In this document: positions 42,082 through 48,813 of the stretch, in pieces
Numbering within the stretch: position 1 is the stretch's first letter
Layout: each line of letters starts with the position of its first letter
Source of the DNA: Flagellimonas_B algarum
GTDB taxonomy: Bacteria; Bacteroidota; Bacteroidia; Flavobacteriales; Flavobacteriaceae
Direction of reading: 5' to 3'
Assembly: GCF_040513375.1 (NCBI RefSeq)
Contig: NZ_JBEVTG010000002.1
Span: forward strand, 1,240,001-1,304,000
Length of the DNA: 64,000 nt
Notes under the pieces: model-generated
Database searches by the model: none
The model's input: only the letters and a program-made list of their open reading frames with translations
What the model was told of the DNA's origin: nothing
Program-made: the position numbers and the translations under genes

Positions 42082-42351
42082 TTACCAACTTGCTTTTTTC
42101 ACACCAGGGATCAATCCTTGGTTGGCCATTTCCCTAAAGGTCACCCTTGAAATACCGAAGTTTCTCATGTACCCTCTCGGTCTTCCTGTCAACTTGCATC
42201 GGTTGCGCATGCGTACCGGTGAAGCGTTCTTCGGCAACTTCTGGAGTGCTTCATAATCACCGGCCTCTTTTAGGGCCTTGCGCTTTGCTGCATATTTGGC
42301 TACCGTTTTTGCCCTTTTGCGTTCGCGGGCTTTCATAGATTCTTTGGCCAT
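42082..42351 (-). CDS. rpsN: 30S ribosomal protein S14, long zinc-free form
   Basis: 89 residues, the long form. The C-terminal RNRCKLTGRPRGYMRNFGIS has a single Cys where the short zinc-binding form has two CxxC pairs, so this S14 needs no zinc. N-terminus ESMKARERKRAKTVAKYA is the usual basic helix. One base separates it from rplE. Confidence 0.98.
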   Translation of the reverse strand: MAKESMKARERKRAKTVAKYAAKRKALKEAGDYEALQKLPKNASPVRMRNRCKLTGRPRGYMRNFGISRVTFREMANQGLIPGVKKASW

Positions 42352-42352
42352 A

Positions 42353-42904
42353 TCAATTCTTTTTAAAGGGTACCCCTAGTTCGGTTAACAATGACTTTGC
42401 TTCTTTGTCGGTAGCGGCGCTGGTGACAAAGGTGATATCCATACCGTTGATACGGTTGATCTTATCGATATTGATCTCAGGAAAGATGATCTGTTCGGTC
42501 ACCCCTAGGTTGTAGTTACCCCTACCGTCGAAACCTGTGGCCCGAACTCCTTGGAAATCACGCACCCTTGGCAATGCCGTGGTGATCAATCGATCCAAAA
42601 ACTCATACATACGCTCACCCCTCAAGGTCACTTTGGCCCCGATGGGCATTCCCTTTCTGAGTTTGAACGCGGCAACGTCTTTCTTCGAAACCGTTGAAAC
42701 GGCCTTCTGACCGGTGATCATCGTCAATTCATCTACGGCATGGTCGATCAGTTTTTTATCGGCCACGGCCGCGCCGACACCTCGGCTAACGACGATTTTC
42801 TGCAACTTCGGTACCTGCATCACATTCTGGTAGCCAAACTCTTCGGAAAGGGCCTTGACCACACGCTCTCTATATTCTTGCTTTAATCTTGGAATGTAAC
42901 TCAT
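42353..42904 (-). CDS. rplE: 50S ribosomal protein L5
   Basis: 183 residues. YIPRLKQEYRERVVKALSEE, LQKIVVSRGVGAAVADKKLI, GMPIGAKVTLRGERMYEFLD and the C-terminal GMDITFVTSAATDKEA are conserved. L5 binds 5S rRNA and contacts S13 and the P-site tRNA. 2 bases after rplX. Confidence 0.99.
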   Translation of the reverse strand: MSYIPRLKQEYRERVVKALSEEFGYQNVMQVPKLQKIVVSRGVGAAVADKKLIDHAVDELTMITGQKAVSTVSKKDVAAFKLRKGMPIGAKVTLRGERMYEFLDRLITTALPRVRDFQGVRATGFDGRGNYNLGVTEQIIFPEINIDKINRINGMDITFVTSAATDKEAKSLLTELGVPFKKN

Positions 42905-42906
42905 GA

Positions 42907-43221
42907 CTAAATAATTTCTCCGGATTTTTTAGAAACCCTTACTTTTTTGCCATCCCTCATTTCGTAACCTACTCGGGTCGCTTCCCCTGATTTGGCGTCG
43001 ATCAATGAAAGGTTCGATACATGGATCGGTGCTTCTTTCTCAACGATACCTCCTTGTGGGTTCTGGGCACTTGGCTTTTCGTGTTTCTTCACGATGTTGG
43101 TGCCTTCGACTATGGCTTTGTTCTTACCGAAGTCGACACTCATGACCTTGCCCTCGGAACCTTTGTGGTCTCCGGCAATCACCCTTACGGTATCTCCTGT
43201 TTTAATTTTCAACTTTCCCAT
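42907..43221 (-). CDS. rplX: 50S ribosomal protein L24
   Basis: 104 residues. KOW motif in KIKTGDTVRVIAGDHKGSEG, then GTNIVKKHEKPSAQNPQGG and IHVSNLSLID. L24 is a 50S assembly initiator near the exit tunnel. 12 bases after rplN. Confidence 0.99.
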   Translation of the reverse strand: MGKLKIKTGDTVRVIAGDHKGSEGKVMSVDFGKNKAIVEGTNIVKKHEKPSAQNPQGGIVEKEAPIHVSNLSLIDAKSGEATRVGYEMRDGKKVRVSKKSGEII

Positions 43222-43233
43222 CTTACTATCTCT

Positions 43234-43602
43234 TTACAGCACCTCAGGGGCCAATGAAACGATTTTCATGAACTGTCGGTCACGCAATTCCCTGGCGACC
43301 GGACCGAATACACGCGTACCCCTCATCTCACCCGTTGGGTTCAAAAGCACACATGCGTTATCGTCGAACCTGATGTACGAACCGTCAGGTCTTCTTACTT
43401 CTTTCTTGGTCCGAACCACAACGGCGGTAGAGACCGCTCCTTTTTTAATGGTTCCGTTCGGGGTAGCTTCCTTAACCGTAACGACGATCTTGTCACCTAC
43501 GGAGGCATACCTCCTTTTTGTTCCGCCAAGGACACGGATGGTCAGTACTTCTTTAGCACCGGTATTGTCCGCAACCTTTAATCTAGATTCTTGCTGTAAC
43601 AT
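43234..43602 (-). CDS. rplN: 50S ribosomal protein L14
   Basis: 122 residues. MLQQESRLKVADNTGAKEVL and GTRVFGPVARELRDRQFMKI are the diagnostic segments. L14 forms part of the bridge to the 30S subunit. Length exactly as in most bacteria. Two bases after rpsQ. Confidence 0.99.
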   Translation of the reverse strand: MLQQESRLKVADNTGAKEVLTIRVLGGTKRRYASVGDKIVVTVKEATPNGTIKKGAVSTAVVVRTKKEVRRPDGSYIRFDDNACVLLNPTGEMRGTRVFGPVARELRDRQFMKIVSLAPEVL

Positions 43603-43604
43603 AA

Positions 43605-43868
43605 TTATTTAGCTCTTTCTAGGATTTCGACCAACCTCCAGCACTTTGTCTTACTCAATGGTCGGGTTTCCATGATTCTTACGGTATCGCCTTCGTTGCA
43701 GTCATTCTTTTCATCATGGGCAACGTACTTTTTGGTCTTCAAAACGAATTTTCCGTACATCGGGTGCTTGACACGTTTTACCTCAGAAACAACAATGGAC
43801 TTTTCCATCTTGTTGCTGGTAACAACGCCTACCCTTTCTTTTCTTAGATTTCTTGTGTTTTCTTCCAT
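43605..43868 (-). CDS. rpsQ: 30S ribosomal protein S17
   Basis: 87 residues, OB fold. RKERVGVVTSNKMEKSIVVS, HPMYGKFVLKTKKYVAHDE, and RIMETRPLSKTKCWRLVEIL are conserved. A primary 16S-binding protein. 13 bases after rpmC. Confidence 0.99.
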   Translation of the reverse strand: MEENTRNLRKERVGVVTSNKMEKSIVVSEVKRVKHPMYGKFVLKTKKYVAHDEKNDCNEGDTVRIMETRPLSKTKCWRLVEILERAK

Positions 43869-43881
43869 AAGGCCGAACCCG

Positions 43882-44073
43882 TTATTGTAATTCCCTTTTT
43901 GTTAACTCAGTTGCCAATCGTGCGACCGTCTTCCTTGTTCTTTTTATCTGCATCGGATTTTCCAATGGTGTCACTGAATGTGCCATTTTCAAATCAGCGT
44001 ATTCTTTCTTGAGTTCAGACAACTTCTGCTGAAGCTCTTCAACCGATAGTTCTTTAATTTCTGCTTGTTTCAT
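43882..44073 (-). CDS. rpmC: 50S ribosomal protein L29
   Basis: 63 residues, two antiparallel helices: ELSVEELQQKLSELKKEY and the second NPMQIKRTRKTVARLATEL. L29 lies at the tunnel exit and helps form the docking site for SRP and trigger factor. 11 bases after rplP. Confidence 0.98.
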   Translation of the reverse strand: MKQAEIKELSVEELQQKLSELKKEYADLKMAHSVTPLENPMQIKRTRKTVARLATELTKRELQ

Positions 44074-44084
44074 CTCGTATCAGT

Positions 44085-44504
44085 TTATCCAGCGTAGTCC
44101 CTGGCTACAACAAATTTCGTTTTGACAGGCAACTTCTGTGCGGCCAATCGCAATGCCTCTTTGGCAATATCGTGGGGCACACCGGCTACTTCGAACATGA
44201 TCCTTCCGGGTTTGACGACGGCGACCCAATATTCAGGTGCCCCCTTACCTTTACCCATACGTACCTCTAGAGGTTTTTTGGTAATGGGCTTGTCCGGGAA
44301 AATCTTGATCCAAAGCTGACCTTGCCTTTTCATATATCGTGTCGCAGCGATACGCGCCGCTTCGATCTGTCTTGCAGTAATGAAATGCGAATCCAATGAC
44401 TTGATTCCGAACATCCCATTTGAAAGCCGGTGACCTCGCTGTGAGATTCCTTTCATCCGCCCTTTCTGGGCTTTACGGAACTTTGTTCTTTTCGGCTGTA
44501 ACAT
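44085..44504 (-). CDS. rplP: 50S ribosomal protein L16
   Basis: 139 residues. MLQPKRTKFRKAQKGRMKGI, the conserved IRIF-like segment (LWIKIFPDKPITKKPLEVRM), GKGKGAPEYWVAVVKPGRIM. L16 helps position tRNA in the A site. 20 bases after rpsC. Confidence 0.99.
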   Translation of the reverse strand: MLQPKRTKFRKAQKGRMKGISQRGHRLSNGMFGIKSLDSHFITARQIEAARIAATRYMKRQGQLWIKIFPDKPITKKPLEVRMGKGKGAPEYWVAVVKPGRIMFEVAGVPHDIAKEALRLAAQKLPVKTKFVVARDYAG

Positions 44505-44524
44505 CTTACTTTATGCTTTTCTAA

Positions 44525-45241
44525 TTACTTTCTACGACGTTGTCTTTTACCGCCGTCTTGCTTACCCGATTTACCTTGTCCTTTTGAAAGGCCGACAAGT
44601 GGTGACAACTCACGTTTGCCGTATACTTCACCTTTCATGATCCAGACCTTGATGCCCAAACGACCATAAGTCGTATGTGCTTCGACCAAGGCATAATCAA
44701 CGTCTGCCCTGAAGGTAGACAATGGGATCCTACCTTCCTTGTACGATTCGGAACGCGCCATTTCAGCACCGTTCAATCGTCCGGAGATTTGGATTTTGAT
44801 ACCTTCGGCATTCATTCGGATCGCAGCCGCGATCGCCATTTTGATGGCACGACGGTAAGAAATCCTACTCTCGATCTGTCTCGCAACGCTGGCCGCTACC
44901 AAATTGGCATCGACCTCAGGTCGTTTTATCTCGTGGATGTTGATCTGGACCTCCTTGTTGGTGATCTTTTTCAACTCCTCTTTCAACTTGTCGACTTCCT
45001 GTCCACCTTTACCGATGATGATACCCGGACGGGCCGTAGTGATGGTAATGGTGATCAACTTCAAGGTCCTTTCGATGATGACCCTTGAAACACTGGCTTT
45101 CGCTAAACGCGCATGGATGTACTTTCTGATCTTGTCATCCTCGGCCAATTTATCGCCATAGTCGTTTCCACCGTACCAGTTGGATTCCCATCCCCTGATG
45201 ATTCCTAAGCGATTTCCTATCGGATTGGTCTTCTGTCCCAT
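44525..45241 (-). CDS. rpsC: 30S ribosomal protein S3
   Basis: 238 residues from the ATG at 45241, giving MGQKTNPIGNRLGIIRGWES. An in-frame GTG 33 bases upstream lies inside rplV and is rejected. KH domain with ITTARPGIIIGKGGQEVDKL, C-terminal domain KGEVYGKRELSPLVGL, and a basic end with Gln/Lys/Arg. S3 is part of the mRNA entry helicase region. One base after rplV. Confidence 0.99.
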   Translation of the reverse strand: MGQKTNPIGNRLGIIRGWESNWYGGNDYGDKLAEDDKIRKYIHARLAKASVSRVIIERTLKLITITITTARPGIIIGKGGQEVDKLKEELKKITNKEVQINIHEIKRPEVDANLVAASVARQIESRISYRRAIKMAIAAAIRMNAEGIKIQISGRLNGAEMARSESYKEGRIPLSTFRADVDYALVEAHTTYGRLGIKVWIMKGEVYGKRELSPLVGLSKGQGKSGKQDGGKRQRRRK

Positions 45242-45242
45242 A

Positions 45243-45656
45243 TTATGCTTTAGCTTCTGTGTTATTGTTAGCACCTAAAACCAAGGTGACATGGTTCGAA
45301 CGTTTTCTAATCCTGTGGGCACGGCCCTGTGGGGCCGGACGCAACCTTTTCAACATGGTTCCCCCGTCAACGCGGATCTCTTTGATGAAAAGATCGGCTT
45401 CTTCGATGTTGCCATCCTCGTTTTTTGCTTCCCAATTGGCGATTGCCGAAAGCAAAAGCTTCTCTAACCTGCGGGAAGCCTCCTTTGGGTTGAACCTCAA
45501 AATGGCCAACGCCATTTCGATTTGCTTACCTCGGATCAAATCAGCTACCAACCGCATTTTTCGTGGTGAAGTCGGGCAGTTGTTCAATTTAGCGAAGGCC
45601 GTTTCCTTGCGCTCTGCCTTGATTCTTTCAGCCATCTGTCTTTTTCGAACTCCCAT
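45243..45656 (-). CDS. rplV: 50S ribosomal protein L22
   Basis: 137 residues. The N-terminus MGVRKRQMAERIKAERKET is longer than in E. coli; an internal ATG (MAERIKAERK) could be an alternative start. Core LNNCPTSPRKMRLVADLIRG, tunnel loop VDGGTMLKRLRPAPQGRAHR, and IRKRSNHVTLVL. The loop lines the exit tunnel. 3 bases after rpsS. Confidence 0.97.
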   Translation of the reverse strand: MGVRKRQMAERIKAERKETAFAKLNNCPTSPRKMRLVADLIRGKQIEMALAILRFNPKEASRRLEKLLLSAIANWEAKNEDGNIEEADLFIKEIRVDGGTMLKRLRPAPQGRAHRIRKRSNHVTLVLGANNNTEAKA

Positions 45657-45659
45657 AGC

Positions 45660-45938
45660 TTACTTTTTACCTTTATTTTTTGCCCCGGCATGTCCCCTAA
45701 AAGAACGTGTGGGTGAAAATTCTCCTAATTTATGACCTACCATGTTCTCGGTTACATATACGGGAACGAATTGTCTTCCGTTGTGCACCGCGATGGTCTG
45801 ACCAACGAAATCGGGAGTGATCATCGAGGCCCTTGACCAGGTCTTGATGACGGATTTTTTTCCTGACTCCACATTTTGTTGGACTTTCTTTTCCAAACTA
45901 TGATGAACGTATGGTCCTTTTTTTAATGAACGTGCCAT
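45660..45938 (-). CDS. rpsS: 30S ribosomal protein S19
   Basis: 92 residues. MARSLKKGPYVHHSLEKKVQ, KTWSRASMITPDFVGQTIAV and the C-terminal HKLGEFSPTRSFRGHAGAKN are standard. S19 lies in the 30S head with S13. 12 bases after rplB. Confidence 0.99.
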   Translation of the reverse strand: MARSLKKGPYVHHSLEKKVQQNVESGKKSVIKTWSRASMITPDFVGQTIAVHNGRQFVPVYVTENMVGHKLGEFSPTRSFRGHAGAKNKGKK

Positions 45939-45950
45939 TTACTTATCCTT

Positions 45951-46775
45951 TTATTTCTTTCTACGTTCGATGATGTATCTGTTACTTGCCTTGGTTTTGG
46001 AACGGGTCCTGAAGCCTTTGGCCGGAATACCGTTTCTAGACCTTGGGTGACCTCCGGAAGCCCTTCCTTCACCACCACCCATTGGGTGATCGACAGGGTT
46101 CATCACTACCGGACGTGTTCTTGGTCGTCTACCCAACCATCTGCTGCGACCAGCCTTACCTGAAACCAACAACTGGTGATCTGAATTCGATACGGCACCG
46201 ATGGTGGCCAAGCAATTCGCCAAGATCAAACGGGTTTCCCCTGAAGGAAGCTTAACGGTAACGAACTTTCCGTCTTTCGCCATCAATTGGGCGAAGGTTC
46301 CTGCACTACGCGCCATAACGGCTCCTTGTCCAGGTCGCAATTCGATGCAAGAGATGATCGTACCCAACGGAATCTCGCTCAATGGAAGTGCGTTTCCGAT
46401 TTCAGGGGCCGAATTCGAACCTGCTGAGACCGATTGCCCGACCTGAAGACCGTTCTGTGCGATCACATAGCGCTTCTCACCGTCTTTGTATTCCAAAAGG
46501 GCGATGAACGCACTTCGGTTCGGATCGTACTGGATCGATTTCACTTCAGCATCGACACCTTGTTTGTCACGCTTGAAATCAATGATACGGTACCTTCTTT
46601 TGTGACCCCCACCTCTATGGCGCATGGTCATCTTTCCTTGACTGTTTCTACCCCCTGACTTTTTTAACGGAGCGAGCAAGCTCTTCTCCGGCTTATCAGT
46701 AGTAATCGCGTCAAATCCGTTTACTACTCTAAAACGCTGTCCAGGGGTGATTGGTTTTAACTTTCTAACTGACAT
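45951..46775 (-). CDS. rplB: 50S ribosomal protein L2
   Basis: 274 residues. The signature region MNPVDHPMGGGEGRASGGHP with the functionally important His is present, along with RHRGGGHKRRYRIIDFKRDK. L2 is a primary 23S-binding protein needed for subunit joining and peptidyl transfer. Complete. Confidence 0.99.
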   Translation of the reverse strand: MSVRKLKPITPGQRFRVVNGFDAITTDKPEKSLLAPLKKSGGRNSQGKMTMRHRGGGHKRRYRIIDFKRDKQGVDAEVKSIQYDPNRSAFIALLEYKDGEKRYVIAQNGLQVGQSVSAGSNSAPEIGNALPLSEIPLGTIISCIELRPGQGAVMARSAGTFAQLMAKDGKFVTVKLPSGETRLILANCLATIGAVSNSDHQLLVSGKAGRSRWLGRRPRTRPVVMNPVDHPMGGGEGRASGGHPRSRNGIPAKGFRTRSKTKASNRYIIERRKK

Positions 46776-46783
46776 GATCGTCT

Positions 46784-47074
46784 TTATAGATTACTGTAAA
46801 AATCAATAATATCACCCTCGGCCACATCTACGATGGCCTTCTTTCTCATATTCGTTTTCCCATGCTGGATACCGGTCTTGGTATAGCGGGTCCTTCGTGA
46901 AGGACCGTAGTTCATGGTTCGGACTTTTTCGACCGAAACCCCGTAAGTAGCCTCTACGGCTTCTTTGATCTGCAATTTGTTCGCAGCTGGGTCAACATAA
47001 AAACCATACCGGTTGAAGAGCTCGCTATCAGCGGTCATTTTCTCGGTGATGATCGGTTTTATCAATACACTCAT
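46784..47074 (-). CDS. rplW: 50S ribosomal protein L23
   Basis: 96 residues. LIKPIITEKMTADSELFNRY, EVKE-like core (NKLQIKEAVEATYGVSVEKV) and the loop MNYGPSRRTRYTKTG. L23 is the main docking site for trigger factor and SRP at the tunnel exit. 9 bases before rplB. Confidence 0.99.
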   Translation of the reverse strand: MSVLIKPIITEKMTADSELFNRYGFYVDPAANKLQIKEAVEATYGVSVEKVRTMNYGPSRRTRYTKTGIQHGKTNMRKKAIVDVAEGDIIDFYSNL

Positions 47075-47084
47075 GATCCTTTTC

Positions 47085-47711
47085 TTAACTTAAGTTCGAT
47101 TCGATTCCCGCTACGGCACTTTCCAATAGAACGACGCTCTTGGCGTTCAAGATCTTGTATGTGCTCAACTCAGAATTGGTAACCACTTCGGAACCTTTAA
47201 GGTTTCGGGCCGATAGGTACACGTTCTCATTGGAACCCCCCAAAACGACCAAGGTCTTTTTGTTCTCGATACCCAACGATTTCAAGACCGCTTTGAAGTC
47301 TTTGGTCTTTGGACTTTCGAAGTTGAAATCCTCAACGATCAAAAGCTCCTTTTCCTGTGACTTTAAACTCAAGGCCGATTTACGGGCCAATCGCTTGACG
47401 TTCTTGTTCAACTTTTGGGTGTAGTCTTTCGGTCTTGGACCGAAGATGCGACCACCGCCCCTAAAAACAGGGGACTTGATGCTACCGGCCCTTGCGGTTC
47501 CGGTACCTTTTTGTTTCTTGATCTTTCGTGTACTACCCGCGATTTCGGCACGCTCTTTCGCTTTGTGCGTTCCTTGTCGTTGGTGGGCCAAATACTGCTT
47601 CACATCCAAATAGATGGCGTGCTCGTTCGGCTCTATAGCGAAAACAGCGTCCGAAAGCTCGACTTTACGACCTGTTTCCTTTCCTTTAATATCTAATACC
47701 GCTACCTTCAT
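47085..47711 (-). CDS. rplD: 50S ribosomal protein L4
   Basis: 208 residues. The tunnel loop is KQKGTGTARAGSIKSPVFRG followed by GGRIFGPRPKDY; the C-terminal globular part has NKKTLVVLGGSNENVYLSAR. In E. coli, L4 represses the S10 operon through the mRNA leader; here a leader-like structure lies two genes upstream, before rplC. 4 bases after rplC. Confidence 0.99.
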   Translation of the reverse strand: MKVAVLDIKGKETGRKVELSDAVFAIEPNEHAIYLDVKQYLAHQRQGTHKAKERAEIAGSTRKIKKQKGTGTARAGSIKSPVFRGGGRIFGPRPKDYTQKLNKNVKRLARKSALSLKSQEKELLIVEDFNFESPKTKDFKAVLKSLGIENKKTLVVLGGSNENVYLSARNLKGSEVVTNSELSTYKILNAKSVVLLESAVAGIESNLS

Positions 47712-47715
47712 GACC

Positions 47716-48333
47716 TTACTTTTCTACGGTTACATAAGCGTTCTTGTGGCCTGGCACCGCACCTTTCACTACAATGATGTTCTTTTCAGGAACGACTTTG
47801 AGCACGCGAAGGTTTTGAACGGTTACCCGTTCACCACCCATTCTACCGGCCATTTTCATTCCTTTGAAAACCCTTGCAGGGTAAGAGGCCGCACCAATGG
47901 AACCTGGAGCCCTCAATCGGTTGTGCTGACCGTGGGTCGCTTGACCTACACCCGCGAAACCATGTCGCTTTACGACACCTTGGAATCCTTTTCCTTTAGA
48001 AGTACCTACAACATCGACGAACTCCCCTTCTTGGAAAAGGTCGGCACCGATGGTGTCCCCTAATTTAAACTCACCTTCAAAATCACGGAATTCGACGACT
48101 TTCTTCTTAGGAGATGCACCTGCCTTCTTGAAATGACCTGTTTCGGCCTTGTTGGCACGTCTTTCTGCCTTGTCATCGAAACCGAGCTGAAGGGCATTGT
48201 ACCCGTCAACCTCTTCGGTTCTGACTTGGGTAACCACACATGGCCCAGCTTCGATAACGGTACATGGAATGTTCTTTCCATTCTCGTCGAAGATGCTGGT
48301 CATGCCGATTTTTCTTCCTATTAACCCAGACAT
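47716..48333 (-). CDS. rplC: 50S ribosomal protein L3
   Basis: 205 residues. MSGLIGRKIGMTSIFDENGK, GTSKGKGFQGVVKRHGFAGV, ATHGQHNRLRAPGSIGAASY and PARVFKGMKMAGRMGGERVT are conserved. L3 reaches the peptidyl transferase centre. It is the first gene after the 164-base gap that follows rpsJ, and that gap carries a stem and a terminator-like hairpin. Confidence 0.99.
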   Translation of the reverse strand: MSGLIGRKIGMTSIFDENGKNIPCTVIEAGPCVVTQVRTEEVDGYNALQLGFDDKAERRANKAETGHFKKAGASPKKKVVEFRDFEGEFKLGDTIGADLFQEGEFVDVVGTSKGKGFQGVVKRHGFAGVGQATHGQHNRLRAPGSIGAASYPARVFKGMKMAGRMGGERVTVQNLRVLKVVPEKNIIVVKGAVPGHKNAYVTVEK

Positions 48334-48381
48334 ACTTGTATTATTACGTTTTTATTCTCTGTTAAACCCCGAAACCGAGGC

Positions 48382-48417
48382 AAAAAAATTGGGTCAAAGA
48401 ACGCATTCTGTGACCCA
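48382..48417 (-). terminator. Terminator-like hairpin between rpsJ and rplC
   Basis: Minus-strand stem TGGGTCA-C-AGAA with TTCT-T-TGACCCA (11 bp with one mismatch), loop TGCG, followed by A and seven U (A-run 48382-48388). It has every feature of an intrinsic terminator but stands inside the ribosomal cluster, 49 bases before rplC. It is therefore either an attenuator or a partial terminator that splits the transcript. Confidence 0.7.
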
Positions 48418-48442
48418 GATTTGATTCTTTTTCCCGTTTTTC

Positions 48443-48496
48443 CTTCGCACGCAGCTCAGGACATGTCACCCCTTCGTTTCTTAAAGGGCGTGCAAA
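48443..48496 (-). promoter_or_regulatory. Leader-like stem and possible promoter between rpsJ and rplC
   Basis: Minus-strand pairs: TTTGCACGC (48496-48488) with GCGTGCGAA (48452-48444), 9 bp including one G-U, enclosing a smaller stem CCTT/AAGG. The stem begins right after the rpsJ stop and precedes the terminator-like hairpin. In the same place TAAATTTG (48500-48493) matches the -7 consensus TAnnTTTG, with only GTG (for TTG) 18 bases before it, so an internal promoter is an alternative reading; a transcript starting there would lack part of the stem. Confidence 0.45.
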
Positions 48497-48497
48497 T

Positions 48498-48803
48498 TTA
48501 CACTTTTATTTCGACTTCCACACCACTTGGCAACTCTAATTTCATTAAAGCGTCAATTGTTTTGGAAGAAGAACTGTAAATATCCAACAATCGCTTGTAC
48601 GAACTCAGTTGGAATTGCTCTCTCGATTTCTTGTTCACGTGCGGTGAACGCAATACCGTAAAGATTTTTTTATGGGTAGGCAATGGGATCGGCCCCGTTA
48701 CCACAGCCCCAGTCGTTTTCACGGTCTTTACGATCTTTTCAGCAGACTTGTCTACCAAATTGTGGTCGTAAGACTTCAATTTTATTCTAATTTTTTGACT
48801 CAT
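48498..48803 (-). CDS. rpsJ: 30S ribosomal protein S10
   Basis: 101 residues. MSQKIRIKLKSYDHNLVDKS, TGPIPLPTHKKIFTVLRSPH, and the RSREQFQL-like loop (KKSREQFQLSSYKRLLDIY). S10 (NusE) is in the 30S head and in transcription antitermination. It follows fusA by 10 bases directly, with no tuf between, so the str and S10 groups are joined here. Confidence 0.99.
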   Translation of the reverse strand: MSQKIRIKLKSYDHNLVDKSAEKIVKTVKTTGAVVTGPIPLPTHKKIFTVLRSPHVNKKSREQFQLSSYKRLLDIYSSSSKTIDALMKLELPSGVEVEIKV

Positions 48804-48813
48804 CTTCTGAAAA

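Noticed and set aside
45242..45274. GTG start extending S3 by 11 residues
   Set aside because: It lies inside rplV, while MGQKTNPIG at 45241 is the conserved S3 N-terminus.
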